64,000 bases of DNA from Halobacterium noricense (GCF_021233435.1 NZ_CP089468.1:248001-312000); one strand, 5' to 3'. Shown: positions 1 to 7,867, counted from the stretch's first letter. The notes: a model not told the origin generated them from the sequence alone. Translations and numbers: made by a program.

Positions 1-178
1 CCTGTAGCTCGACAACGGGGGGGATAGTATACTTTTGAGTCTCCTCATTAGTGGTAGTATTCTTTTGCTCAGGGTTGTCTGTATCAGAATCGTCTGAATC
101 GCTTGAACAGCCAGCTAAAACTGAAGCAATCGACGCACCTCCTACCTGTAACAACCTACGCCGAGAGTGACCCGACAT
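1..178 (-). CDS. Putative Tat-exported lipoprotein, 5' part only
   Basis: The reading frame starts at 178 on the minus strand and runs off the left edge of the window. The first 20 or so residues form a twin-arginine signal (SRRRLLQVGG) followed by a lipobox-like LAGC. A Ser/Asp/Thr-rich linker follows, as is usual in haloarchaeal lipoproteins. This predicts export in folded form and lipid anchoring outside the membrane. The mature domain lies outside the window, so the function cannot be read. It is transcribed away from the gene at 270-626. Codon use and GC are lower than in the core DNA beyond 3 kb, in line with an integrated element. Confidence 0.7.
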   Translation of the reverse strand, partial: MSGHSRRRLLQVGGASIASVLAGCSSDSDDSDTDNPEQKNTTTNEETQKYTIPPVVELQ

Positions 179-269
179 CTATTACCAAATTATAGTAGAG
201 AAACCATTTACCTTCTGGTTGATTTTGGAGAACACCTTTGCCCTGTTCCACTCTATTAACAGACAGATT

Positions 270-626
270 ATGACTGATAGCGATAGCGTAGAGAATTCAT
301 CAGAAGTGTACTGGCGCATAGAATCGGATGACGAATATATTGAAACATGGGCGGAAGACGATCAAGTAGTTGCTCTCGATACTCGTCACGAATTATCTTC
401 TTATGGCGATTCTGAAGAAGATGCAATAACGAACCTGCAGGAGGCAGTCAAGGAATATCTTGTTCTGAAATACATTCGGAAGAATGAGCCTGTCGCTGTA
501 CAAGAAATTGAGGAGTCGTTGAATATGGGGATGAGAGATCTTGTCGGAACGCTTGATCCACTATTCAAGAAGGGCGAACTCTTCGAGCCTCGTAGAGATA
601 AACTCAGATACGTTCCCGACGAATAG
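270..626 (+). CDS. HicB-like domain protein with C-terminal winged-helix-like segment
   Basis: 118 residues from the ATG at 270; an upstream in-frame ATG at 219 exists, but the stretch between looks non-coding. The N-terminal half has the alternating strand pattern and the YGDSEEDAITNLQEAVKEYL helix typical of HicB-type antitoxins. The C-terminal 50 residues look like a small winged helix ending in a basic strand. HicB proteins usually pair with a HicA toxin, but no HicA gene is visible beside it, so it may be an orphan regulator. It faces the end of the leftward operon at 628 with only 1 bp between stop codons. The family call is inference from pattern only. Confidence 0.5.
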   Translation: MTDSDSVENSSEVYWRIESDDEYIETWAEDDQVVALDTRHELSSYGDSEEDAITNLQEAVKEYLVLKYIRKNEPVAVQEIEESLNMGMRDLVGTLDPLFKKGELFEPRRDKLRYVPDE

Positions 627-627
627 C

Positions 628-1128
628 TTATTCTCGTTCTGCGTCAATCAACTGGTCCTGAATGTCCCGAATCATCTCGTTGTAATCATCTGCTCCGAAT
701 TCTCCCTCAACCTCCGCCGTGCGAATGTAATATCGATATTCCGACTCAGAATATTTTCCTCGCCGGGCTCGAACTTCAGCACTATTTCCTTTAAGAATCG
801 AATGGAAATACGGCGGGTCGATGTAGATATCTTCCAGATCTACTCTCAGCCCGCCCGCTACGTATTTACATTCATATATAGAGCGAGCTGTCCACCGAAC
901 AGCCGAATGCCAGTCGTTGTAGTCCTCATATTCCCACTCATACTCTATCTCTCCGTTTTTAACCAAGATCAGATAGCCAATATCCTCTACCCAAGCAGAC
1001 ATCTTCCATTGGTCATCTTCACCGTGGGTGAGAGCGTCTTGTTTGGATTCGTTTTCGCTAAAATCAACCGAAGGGAGAGAGATAGCAGGAGTAGAGACAA
1101 CCGATTGAATGAACGTTCTCCTGTCCAT
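628..1128 (-). CDS. Exported protein of a paralogous pair, function unknown
   Basis: 166 residues. The start is taken at 1128 because it forms TGATG with the stop of the upstream gene; a start ten codons earlier would lie inside that gene. The N-terminus MDRRTFIQSVVSTPA resembles a short Tat-type signal. The mature part shares the frame W...G.L.I....IE.E.E.YNDW with the next gene upstream (1128-1616), so the two look like tandem duplicates. I do not recognise the family. Last gene of a five-gene overlapping operon (2547 down to 628). Confidence 0.6.
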   Translation of the reverse strand: MDRRTFIQSVVSTPAISLPSVDFSENESKQDALTHGEDDQWKMSAWVEDIGYLILVKNGEIEYEWEYEDYNDWHSAVRWTARSIYECKYVAGGLRVDLEDIYIDPPYFHSILKGNSAEVRARRGKYSESEYRYYIRTAEVEGEFGADDYNEMIRDIQDQLIDAERE

Positions 1129-1616
1129 CACAGATACTCCTCCAGCTCCTGCTTGCATTTGCTCGCTATAGCAATCTGCGCCGAAGAGGAGTACATCCTA
1201 CGTTCATCCCACGACTCTCCAACGTGCCTAACGACCGCTGTATACTCTTCTTCCTCCGTAGGGTCTCGTTTGATAGTCACTTCAAGTCCACACTCGTGAG
1301 AAAAATGGGAGCGAGAGTAACTACCGTTGTACAATGAAACAAGAGAGAAATCAAATAGATCCACGGTATGGGGCAAGTCAGATTTCTCACTGGATTCCTG
1401 AATAGTCTCAGTGACCCAATCGTTGTAGGTCTCAAACTCCTTCTCTATATGATCATCATCGAGCCTGATGGCGAGATGTCCTGTATCGTCTTCCCGCCTC
1501 CAAACGCCACGCACGCTCCAATTCTCCCTCTCCGACTCAGTATCTCCAAATTCGGGGATGACGGACGGAGTGAGCGGTACAACTGCCATCGACTTGACGA
1601 AGTTTCTACGGTTCAT
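1128..1616 (-). CDS. Exported protein of a paralogous pair, function unknown
   Basis: 162 residues, starting MNRRNFVKSMAVVPL, a short twin-arginine-like signal. The middle carries the same YNDW-containing region as its downstream neighbour, in a context of charged residues. It overlaps the upstream gene by 4 bp (ATGA) and the downstream gene by 1 bp, so translation is probably coupled. No catalytic motif is visible. The pair could be secreted or membrane-bound components of a mobile element, but nothing in the sequence fixes a role. Confidence 0.6.
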   Translation of the reverse strand: MNRRNFVKSMAVVPLTPSVIPEFGDTESERENWSVRGVWRREDDTGHLAIRLDDDHIEKEFETYNDWVTETIQESSEKSDLPHTVDLFDFSLVSLYNGSYSRSHFSHECGLEVTIKRDPTEEEEYTAVVRHVGESWDERRMYSSSAQIAIASKCKQELEEYL

Positions 1617-1846
1617 TTTTGAGCCTCGTAATTGATTTCCAAGAGGTAATTTCGAAGGCGATTCAGTTTCTGGACTCGTTCGGGATGGTGAACGTTCTTT
1701 TTCGCCTGTTCAATCTGATCCATTCGCTTCTCGATCTCGTTCGTCGTAGGGTTATTCAGCGGGTTGATGTGGATGCCCGCACTGTGCAAGATATTTTCAT
1801 AGCAAGCGATTCCGTCGTTGAAATTCTTGATAGCGTCAGACTGCAT
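1613..1846 (-). CDS. Small hypothetical protein, helical
   Basis: 77 residues, predicted almost entirely helical, with a heptad-like stretch in the C-terminal half (EIEKRMDQIEQAKKN). It overlaps its upstream neighbour by 11 bp and its downstream neighbour by 4 bp, which supports it being a real gene in a tightly packed operon. No known domain recognised. Confidence 0.55.
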   Translation of the reverse strand: MQSDAIKNFNDGIACYENILHSAGIHINPLNNPTTNEIEKRMDQIEQAKKNVHHPERVQKLNRLRNYLLEINYEAQK

Positions 1847-2270
1847 TCGTTACACCTCCATTCCTTCCATCATCCTCACCAGAATCAACCGAAGACGGTT
1901 CAGCGGGCTTCGAAATCTGTTCGAAGAAACGGTAGAAATCAATCAGTTCTTGAACCGACTGGCGGGCACGGATAATCCGACGACGTTCAGTAGTGTCCAA
2001 CGGTCGCTCTTCAGAGACTTTGTTATACAGCCGACGAAGGTCCTCGTCAATTTCTCGCAACTGGCTCAGCGTTGGAACCTGATCTTCCCCCGGTACAGGG
2101 AGCTTGTAAATCTGCCAGTCGTACTCGTGATTGAGGATATCGATGTTATCGTTAGCCTCTCGAACCACTTTCTCGATCATCAGAGTAGTCACCTGAATAG
2201 GCAAGTTAAGACTATTCTCGCCTTCGTCTTCGTCGTTCGAATTCTTACCAAACAGTCCCAATTCACTCAC
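1836..2270 (-). CDS. Hypothetical protein
   Basis: 144 residues, acidic N- and C-terminal tails around a helical centre (LREIDEDLRRLYNKVSEERP). No signal peptide or membrane segment. It overlaps the upstream gene by 8 bp and the downstream gene by 11 bp. No recognised family; its support comes from operon packing and haloarchaeal codon use. Confidence 0.55.
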   Translation of the reverse strand: MSELGLFGKNSNDEDEGENSLNLPIQVTTLMIEKVVREANDNIDILNHEYDWQIYKLPVPGEDQVPTLSQLREIDEDLRRLYNKVSEERPLDTTERRRIIRARQSVQELIDFYRFFEQISKPAEPSSVDSGEDDGRNGGVTNAV

Positions 2271-2547
2271 CTCCGAACATCATCGAGAACAAGTCTTCCT
2301 GCTCCAATTCTTGATATTCTCCGATGAGAGCCTGCGTCATCATCGAATCCATCTCACAGGAAACCATCTGCAACAGCTCCCGCATTCCCGTTTCCTCACT
2401 CTTAGCGTCTATCGAAAGGTCATACGCCTGAATCCGAATCTGATTCTTCCCTTGCGCCTGTTCATCCAACCGCTCAACTTTGTTTTCCAGTTTTTCGACC
2501 TTCTCGTGCAACTCAGAGTTGTCACTATCTGTGGTAGTATCGGGCAT
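2263..2547 (-). CDS. Coiled-coil hypothetical protein, first gene of the small-gene operon
   Basis: 94 residues. Residues 12-35 form a clear coiled coil (LHEKVEKLENKVERLDEQ); the rest is helical with several Met. It is the promoter-proximal gene of the leftward operon. A TATA-like CTATAAG (minus strand, about 2587-2593) lies inside the palindromic operator at 2578-2601, roughly 40 bases upstream of this start, so the operon is probably repressed by a protein binding there. Confidence 0.55.
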   Translation of the reverse strand: MPDTTTDSDNSELHEKVEKLENKVERLDEQAQGKNQIRIQAYDLSIDAKSEETGMRELLQMVSCEMDSMMTQALIGEYQELEQEDLFSMMFGGE

Positions 2548-2577
2548 TAGGACGACCTCTACCCTACAATAGGAACG

Positions 2578-2601
2578 TAGACAACTTATAGATTTTGTCT
2601 A
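2578..2601. promoter_or_regulatory. Palindromic operator over the promoter of the leftward operon
   Basis: TAGACAA at 2578-2584 and its reverse complement TTGTCTA at 2595-2601 are separated by 10 bp. The site overlaps the likely TATA box of the leftward operon and lies 62 bp upstream of the divergent ribbon-helix-helix gene. Ribbon-helix-helix repressors usually bind such inverted repeats and control their own gene, so this is the natural candidate site; binding itself is inference. Confidence 0.55.
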
Positions 2602-2662
2602 TACATTACCTGCGCAGTGAATAGACCCAAGATATACAATCACAGTAAATAAAGCGCCCACG

Positions 2663-2815
2663 ATGACCGGGAAACGAACTCAAATCAATCTCCGTCTATC
2701 TGAAGAGCAAAAGGAACGGTGGGAACAGCACGTTGAGGACGATCCTCGATTCAATTCACTTTCCGACTTCATTCGATACTCCGTAGAGGAAGAAATCCAG
2801 CAGTCAAACAGATGA
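2663..2815 (+). CDS. Ribbon-helix-helix (CopG/Arc-type) DNA-binding protein
   Basis: 50 residues starting MTGKRTQINLRLSEEQK. The N-terminal strand (TQINLRLS) followed by two helices, the second ending SLSDFIRYSVEEE, is the typical ribbon-helix-helix layout. Such proteins bind DNA as dimers through the paired N-terminal strands. It is divergent from the five-gene operon, with a TATA-like GATATACAAT about 30 bases upstream of the ATG. Likely the transcriptional switch of the element. Confidence 0.75.
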   Translation: MTGKRTQINLRLSEEQKERWEQHVEDDPRFNSLSDFIRYSVEEEIQQSNR

Positions 2816-2828
2816 ATCGCACAACCAC

Positions 2829-2840
2829 TGTATAGACAAA
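2829..2840 (+). repeat. Second copy of the operator half-site, inverted
   Basis: TGTATAGACAAA at 2829-2840 is the exact reverse complement of TTTGTCTATACA at 2594-2605, so 12-bp inverted copies flank the ribbon-helix-helix gene. The copy lies just after that gene's stop codon and before an AT-rich TTATATA. It may be a second binding site of the same regulator. No gene is visible between here and the tRNA. Confidence 0.6.
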
Positions 2841-2989
2841 TTATATACGGTTGGCGTGCGTCGTATCTGGTAGAATCGCAGGACGGAATAGATGGGCAAC
2901 AACAGGGTAGTTCGACTCTCCCGATTCCCGCTCCCAAAACGATCCTAATCCCCGTCCCTTCGTTCGATTCCAAGACCACAGAAAGTGAG

Positions 2990-3063
2990 TGGGTTCGGGC
3001 GGATTCGAACCACCGACCTCGGCCTTGTAAAGGCCGCGTCATAACCAACTAGACCACGAACCC
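2990..3063 (-). tRNA. tRNA-Val(TAC)
   Basis: Folds as a complete cloverleaf on the minus strand: acceptor GGGTTCG/CGAACCC with discriminator A at 2990, anticodon stem CGGCC/GGCCG with loop TTTACAA (anticodon TAC), T loop TTCGAAT. CCA is not encoded. Its 3' end points at the accessory DNA to the left, the usual geometry for an element integrated by a tyrosine recombinase in the 3' part of a tRNA gene. Confidence 0.93.
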
Positions 3064-3145
3064 GCGTTTCGAGGGAGTCGCGCCGCGACCTAAACGGTTT
3101 CCTTTCGGCGGAACGTCCAAACCGACGGCGGTCGTAGCCGTGGGC

Positions 3146-3628
3146 ATGCTCGGACGTACGCTCGCGGTCGTCTGTCTGCTCGTCGTCGCCGGTTGCGCGG
3201 GGCTCCCCGGTGGCGGCACGTCGACGCCGGGAGCCACTACTGCCGCACAGGACGGGACGCAGGTGTTCGTCGAGAACGAGAACGGCACCGAACTCGGGAA
3301 CGTTACTGTCGAAGTCGCGGACACCCAGAGCGAGCGCTACACTGGCTTGAGCGAGCACGAGTCGCTCGGCCCGAACGAGGGGATGCTGTTCGTCTACGAC
3401 AGCGAGGGCAGCCACACGTACGTGATGCGCTCGATGTCGTTCCCCATCGACATCGTCTACATCGGGGCGAACGGCCGCATCACGTCGATTCACCACGCGC
3501 CCGTCGAGGAGGATAACGAGAACCTCACGGGCTACGACGGCGTCGGGAAGTGGGTGCTGGAGGTGCCGTACAACTGGACGACCGAGCACGGCGTCGAGGT
3601 CGGCGACCGCGTCCGCATCGAGGACTGA
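3146..3628 (+). CDS. DUF192 family lipoprotein
   Basis: 160 residues. The ATG at 3146 is preferred over the GTG at 3140. A lipoprotein signal ends in VVAGC near residue 17, followed by a Gly/Ser/Thr linker. The rest matches the DUF192 pattern: V.VADT..ER..GL, GMLFVYD, a central RSMSFPIDIVYI and a hydrophobic VLEVPYNW near the end. DUF192 is a widespread small secreted or cytosolic beta domain of unknown activity. It stands alone between tRNA-Val and an ABC exporter gene. Confidence 0.8.
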   Translation: MLGRTLAVVCLLVVAGCAGLPGGGTSTPGATTAAQDGTQVFVENENGTELGNVTVEVADTQSERYTGLSEHESLGPNEGMLFVYDSEGSHTYVMRSMSFPIDIVYIGANGRITSIHHAPVEEDNENLTGYDGVGKWVLEVPYNWTTEHGVEVGDRVRIED

Positions 3629-3712
3629 GCAGACTGCGGTCGTGAGCGCGCGAGCGGGTGTTTCGATTCGTAGGGAAGTGCTTTTGTTGGGTCGTCACTT
3701 CTGCCAACGGGA

Positions 3713-5629
3713 ATGAGTACAGCGACAGAAGACGACGACCCCTTCGAGGAGCAACGCGAAGAGGTCGACGACGCGATGTACCGCCTGTTCGACGAGTACG
3801 GGCGGGACAACTGGGTGGCGGCGCTGGTCGGCGTCGTCGCCAGCATCTTCGCGCGCGTGCTCGACCTCGTCCCCGCCATCATGCTGGGGTACGCCGTCGA
3901 CGCGTTGACCGAGGGGCAGTCGTTCCTCCCGTTCCTGCCGGCATCGATGCGGCCCGCGACGCGGACGCAGGAGCTCTACACCGCGGTCGCGGCCATCGCG
4001 GGCGCGTTCCTCCTCGGCGCGGCGTTCCACTGGCTGCGCAACTGGGGCTGGAACTCCTTCTCCCAGCACATCCAGCACGCGGTCCGCACGGACACCTACG
4101 ACAAGATGCAGCGCCTGAACATGGACTTCTTCGCCACCAAGCAGACTGGCGAGATGATGTCCATCCTGTCGAACGACGTCAACCGCCTCGAACGGTTCCT
4201 CAACGACGGGATGAACTCCGTGTTCCGGCTCTCCGTGATGGTCGTCGCCATCGGCGTCGTCCTGTTCACGTACAACTGGCAGCTCGCGCTCATCACGATG
4301 CTGCCGGTGCCCATCATCGCGTGGTTCACCTACCGGTTCGTCAAGGCGATTCAGCCGAAGTACGCCGACGTGCGCTCCTCCGTCGGCCACCTGAACTCGC
4401 GGCTGGAGAACAATCTCGGCGGCATCCAGGTCATCAAGACGTCGAACACGGAGTCCTACGAGTCCGAGCGCGTCGAGGGCGTCTCCCAGGAGTACTTCGA
4501 CGCGAACTGGGGCGCTATCACCATCCGCATCAAGTTCTTCCCGGCGCTGCGCATCATCTCCGGCACCGGCTTCGTGTTGACGTTCCTCGCGGGCGGCTAC
4601 TGGGTGCTCGTCGGCCCGCCGCCGCTGATGTCCGGGTCGCTGTCGGCTGGGGAGTTCGTCGTGTTCATCCAGCTCAGCCAGCAGTTCGTCTGGCCGATGG
4701 CGCAGTTCGGGCAGATCATCAACATGTACCAGCGCGCCCGCGCATCCAGTGAGCGCATCTTCGGGCTGATGGACGAGCCCGCGCGCATCGAGGAGAACCC
4801 CGACGCCGCCGAACTCGGCGTCGACGAGGGCGAGGTCGTCTACGACGACGTCACCTTCGGCTACGACGACGAGCCCATCGTCCAGAACATCGACTTCGAG
4901 GTCGAGGGCGGGAACACGCTCGCGCTCGTCGGCCCGACGGGCGCCGGCAAATCCACGGTCCTCAAGCTCCTGTTGCGGATGTACGACGTCGACGAGGGCG
5001 AAATCCGCATCGATGGCCAGGACATCTCCGAGGTGACGCTGCCGAGCCTGCGCCGCCACATCGGCTACGTCAGCCAGGACACGTTCCTGTTCTACGGCAC
5101 CGTCATGGAGAACATCGAGTACGGCACCTTCGACGCCGACCGCGAGGAAGTCGTCGAGGCCGCGAAGGCCGCCGAAGCCCACGAGTTCATCACGAATCTC
5201 CCCGAGGGCTACGACACGAAGGTCGGGGAGCGCGGCGTGAAACTCTCGGGTGGCCAACGCCAGCGCATCGACATCGCTCGCGCCATCCTCAAAGACCCCG
5301 AGATTCTGATTCTCGACGAGGCCACCAGCGACGTCGACACCGAGACGGAGATGCTGATTCAGCGCAGCCTCGACCGCCTCACCGAGGACCGCACCACGTT
5401 CTCCATCGCGCACCGCCTCTCCACCATCAAGGACGCCGACAAGATCGTCGTCCTCGAAGACGGCGAAATCGTCGAGCGCGGCACCCACGACGAGCTGCTC
5501 GCCGAGGATGGCCTCTACGCGAATCTCTGGGGCGTGCAGGCCGGCGAAATCGACGAACTCCCCGACGAGTTCGTCGAGCGCGCCGCCGAACGCACCGCCG
5601 ACGTGGACATCGACGAGACCGAGGACTGA
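3713..5629 (+). CDS. ABC-type exporter, fused membrane and ATPase domains
   Basis: 638 residues. The N-terminal 340 residues form the six-helix transmembrane domain of type IV ABC exporters (MsbA/MdlB/LmrA class). The ATPase domain begins near 370 with Walker A GPTGAGKS near 406, signature LSGGQRQR near 512, Walker B ILILDEATS near 531 and the switch histidine in SIAHRLSTI. Such half-transporters dimerise and export lipids, peptides or drugs; the substrate cannot be read. No partner half-transporter is adjacent, so a homodimer is likely. The acidic tail past residue 610 is typical of haloarchaea. Confidence 0.9.
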   Translation: MSTATEDDDPFEEQREEVDDAMYRLFDEYGRDNWVAALVGVVASIFARVLDLVPAIMLGYAVDALTEGQSFLPFLPASMRPATRTQELYTAVAAIAGAFLLGAAFHWLRNWGWNSFSQHIQHAVRTDTYDKMQRLNMDFFATKQTGEMMSILSNDVNRLERFLNDGMNSVFRLSVMVVAIGVVLFTYNWQLALITMLPVPIIAWFTYRFVKAIQPKYADVRSSVGHLNSRLENNLGGIQVIKTSNTESYESERVEGVSQEYFDANWGAITIRIKFFPALRIISGTGFVLTFLAGGYWVLVGPPPLMSGSLSAGEFVVFIQLSQQFVWPMAQFGQIINMYQRARASSERIFGLMDEPARIEENPDAAELGVDEGEVVYDDVTFGYDDEPIVQNIDFEVEGGNTLALVGPTGAGKSTVLKLLLRMYDVDEGEIRIDGQDISEVTLPSLRRHIGYVSQDTFLFYGTVMENIEYGTFDADREEVVEAAKAAEAHEFITNLPEGYDTKVGERGVKLSGGQRQRIDIARAILKDPEILILDEATSDVDTETEMLIQRSLDRLTEDRTTFSIAHRLSTIKDADKIVVLEDGEIVERGTHDELLAEDGLYANLWGVQAGEIDELPDEFVERAAERTADVDIDETED

Positions 5630-5674
5630 CGCGACACCTGCGGTCGCGCTTTACCGCTCCGCTTCTCGCTGCCT

Positions 5675-5962
5675 TCAGAAGCTCTCGCGGTCGCCTTCGC
5701 CGGCTGACCCGCCGCGGTCCGTGTAGTTTCGGCGGCCGACGGCTTCGCCGCCGACGCCGTCCTCGATGGTCGCGACGAGGTCCGCGTGGCTCTCGAAGTG
5801 GTCGTCGTCGACGCGCCCGAGTGCATCCTCGACGGACTCCTCGCCGCCCGCGAGGTCGAGGTCGTAGTCGCCGTACGACTCGACGACGTACTCCCGGTCG
5901 AGCGGGTACGTTTCGTCCTGCAGTTCGGCTTCCAGTTCGCCGAGTCTGACAGTCTTCCCCAT
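5675..5962 (-). CDS. Small conserved haloarchaeal protein (DUF5789-like)
   Basis: 95 residues, highly acidic, with YPLDREYVVESYGDYDLDL near residue 19 and a helical domain after it, matching small haloarchaeal proteins that I associate with DUF5789. The C-terminal tail is Gly/Arg-rich and disordered. No catalytic residues. Convergent with the ABC exporter gene. The function of the family is unknown. Confidence 0.6.
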   Translation of the reverse strand: MGKTVRLGELEAELQDETYPLDREYVVESYGDYDLDLAGGEESVEDALGRVDDDHFESHADLVATIEDGVGGEAVGRRNYTDRGGSAGEGDRESF

Positions 5963-6020
5963 ACGCCCGCGTGGGCGGCCGCCGCCAAGCCCGTTGTGGC
6001 GGCCCCGGCTCGCTCGCCGG

Positions 6021-6248
6021 GGCAGTGTTCAGATAAGCAGACGAAAGTAGCGGAGACGACGTTGCCTTTTGAAAGCCCTCGGCAGTCTCGACTCCCGCGG
6101 CTCGCTGCGCGCGTTCGCTCCCGTTGGTCGCTCACGTGCTTACTTCGCCGGGGTTCGTCGAGACCACCTCGCCCTTTCAATCCACCAGGGAACCGGCTGA
6201 TTCGCCGGCTGAAGCTGCAGTCAGACCAATCCTTATCTGAACACCACC
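6021..6248. mobile_element. MITE, 228 bp, with 17-bp inverted ends and 8-bp target duplication
   Basis: The left end reads GGCAGTGTTCAGATAAG and the right end, read inward, GGTGGTGTTCAGATAAG: 15 of 17 match, with a perfect 13-bp core at 6025-6037 and 6232-6244. The element is flanked by direct repeats CTCGCCGG at 6013-6020 and 6249-6256, an 8-bp target duplication. There is no coding capacity; the inside is GC-rich with short palindromes. The ends and the 8-bp duplication resemble those of haloarchaeal IS1595/ISH4-type elements, which could mobilise it in trans; that parentage is inferred. It fills almost the whole gap upstream of the creatininase-like gene. Confidence 0.82.
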
Positions 6249-6296
6249 CTCGCCGGAGGGGCAGGCTACAAAACCGGGGCGTGCGTTCGGTCGTAT

Positions 6297-7034
6297 ATGC
6301 GACTCGCGGACGCGACCTGGACGGACGCTGACGCGCTCGACACGAACCTCGCCGTGCTCCCCGTCGGCAGCACGGAACAGCACGGCCCGCACGCGCCGCT
6401 CGGTACCGACCACGTCACCGCCGAAACCGTCGCCGAGACCGCGGCGTCGAACTACGACCGCGAGGTCGTGGTCGCGCCACCCTTGACCGTCGGCGTCTCC
6501 GAGGAACACCGCCAGTTCACGGGGACGCTGTGGGTCTCCCCGGAAACGTTCCGCGCGAACGTCCGCGAAGTGACCGAGAGCCTCGCGAGCCACGGCTGGG
6601 ACCGCGTCGTCGTCGTGAACGGCCACGGCGGCAACGTCCCCGCGCTCGGCGAAGTCTGCCAGCGCGTCACCCGCGACGGCGACGCGTACGCGGTGCCGTT
6701 CACGTGGTTCGACGCCGTCGGCGACCACAGCGACGACATGGGTCACGCCGGCCCCCTGGAGACCGCGTTCCTCAGACACACCCACCCGAAGCTCGTTCGC
6801 GAGGACCGGCTGGACGACGCCCGCGAGGGCGCCAGCGACCACTGGGGGGACTGGCAGTCACACACGAACCTCGCCGTCGATAGCGCCGAGTTCAGCGAGA
6901 ACGGCGTCGTCGGCGACCCGACGGAGGGCGACGCCGACCGCGGGGAGGAACTGCTGTCGCTGGCCGCGGACGCGCTCTGCGACCTACTGGACGCAGTCGG
7001 GGACCGCGACCCGAGCCGGCCGCCGCACAAGTAG
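6297..7034 (+). CDS. Creatininase family amidohydrolase
   Basis: 245 residues with the family hallmarks: GSTEQHGPHAPLGTD near residue 22 (metal-binding Glu and His), NGHGGN near 108 and GHAG near 148. Members include creatinine amidohydrolase and ArfB, the archaeal formamide hydrolase of the flavin/F420 pathway, so the substrate here is open. It lies directly behind the MITE, which ends 48 bp before the ATG, so its promoter was brought in or altered by that insertion. The MptD-like gene at 7541-7867 is another pterin/flavin-type candidate nearby. Confidence 0.82.
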   Translation: MRLADATWTDADALDTNLAVLPVGSTEQHGPHAPLGTDHVTAETVAETAASNYDREVVVAPPLTVGVSEEHRQFTGTLWVSPETFRANVREVTESLASHGWDRVVVVNGHGGNVPALGEVCQRVTRDGDAYAVPFTWFDAVGDHSDDMGHAGPLETAFLRHTHPKLVREDRLDDAREGASDHWGDWQSHTNLAVDSAEFSENGVVGDPTEGDADRGEELLSLAADALCDLLDAVGDRDPSRPPHK

Positions 7035-7036
7035 CG

Positions 7037-7480
7037 CTACTCTTCGGCTTCTTCGTCGCTCTCCTCGTCATCCTCGCCGCCCTCACTCCCTTCGTGGGCC
7101 TCTTCGAGCGCGGAGCGCAGCGCCGGCACCGTGGACGCGAGCTCACCGACCTGCTCGCGGGCGGTCTCGATGTCGCCGAGCACGTCCTCGACGGCGTCGA
7201 TTTCGGCCTTCAGGTCGTCGGCGTCCTCGAAGGCGTCCGCGCGCTCGCCCACGACGAACGCCTTCTTCGCGTCCCGGAGGTGGGATTCGACGTCCTCGAC
7301 GTCCAGCGCGGAGCGGAGCGCGTTCAGCACGCCGAGCGTGTTGTCCGCCTCGACGTCCCAGACGTCGTCGGCCGCGGGCAGTTCCGCGCGAGCGGCGTCG
7401 AGGTGCTCCTCGACGTCCGCGCGCATCTCCTCGGCGGCCTCGCCGAACAGTTCCTCGTCGTCCAGGGATGACTGACTCAT
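7037..7480 (-). CDS. Conserved haloarchaeal protein (DUF5790-like)
   Basis: 147 residues, very acidic and helical. The start MSQSSLDDEELFGEAAEEM and the segment DNTLGVLNALRSALD are features I associate with haloarchaeal DUF5790. The last 25 residues are almost all Glu/Asp/Ser/Gly. No enzymatic motif, signal or membrane segment. Convergent with the creatininase-like gene, 2 bp apart. Confidence 0.65.
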   Translation of the reverse strand: MSQSSLDDEELFGEAAEEMRADVEEHLDAARAELPAADDVWDVEADNTLGVLNALRSALDVEDVESHLRDAKKAFVVGERADAFEDADDLKAEIDAVEDVLGDIETAREQVGELASTVPALRSALEEAHEGSEGGEDDEESDEEAEE

Positions 7481-7540
7481 GTCCCGTGATTCGCCCGCAT
7501 CTGGTTTAAAAGCACGCCTCGTGGTGGACGTGAACGCGGC

Positions 7541-7867
7541 TTACTCGACGCTCGCCAACTCCATCAGCGGGTAGCCGTCCTGCATCGCCATCTCCGCGAC
7601 GACCTCGCGGCCCTCGTAGTCGACGACGATTTCGACTTCCATGTACTCGCCCGTGAGTTCCGTGTAGCCGTGGTCCGTGTCCAGTTTCTCGGTGAGCACG
7701 TCCACCGTCACGGACTCGCAGAACGGCTGGTTCTCGATGGACTCCTCGATGGCGGTCTCGAGGCTGTCCGCGCTCTCCGGGCTCACGGGCGTGCCCGCGA
7801 ACTGGTGGTAGAGCGCGCCGAATTTGATGCCCGCCTCGAAACACGCCTGCTGGGCGTCGGATGCCAT
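7541..7867 (-). CDS. mptD: Archaeal dihydroneopterin aldolase-like protein (MptD family)
   Basis: 108 residues from the ATG at 7867. The sequence resembles the archaeal MptD/DUF381 family: CFEAGIKFGALYHQFAGTPV at the N-terminus, a central ESIENQPFCESV and a C-terminal strand-rich EYMEVEIVVDYEG. In methanogens MptD cleaves dihydroneopterin during pterin cofactor synthesis; in haloarchaea it would serve tetrahydrofolate-type cofactor synthesis. The length fits the family (about 110-120). The gene stands alone, divergent from the sugar dehydrogenase-like gene. Confidence 0.65.
   Translation of the reverse strand: MASDAQQACFEAGIKFGALYHQFAGTPVSPESADSLETAIEESIENQPFCESVTVDVLTEKLDTDHGYTELTGEYMEVEIVVDYEGREVVAEMAMQDGYPLMELASVE

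Noticed and set aside
2890-2935. Possible second tRNA fragment (GTAGTTCGACTC) left of tRNA-Val
   Set aside because: Only a T-loop-like word; no acceptor or anticodon arm can be folded.
6250-7030. Long minus-strand frames across the creatininase gene and similar long frames opposite most core genes
   Set aside because: They mirror GC-rich codon use on the other strand; their proteins are low-complexity Arg/Val/Asp-rich and carry no motifs.
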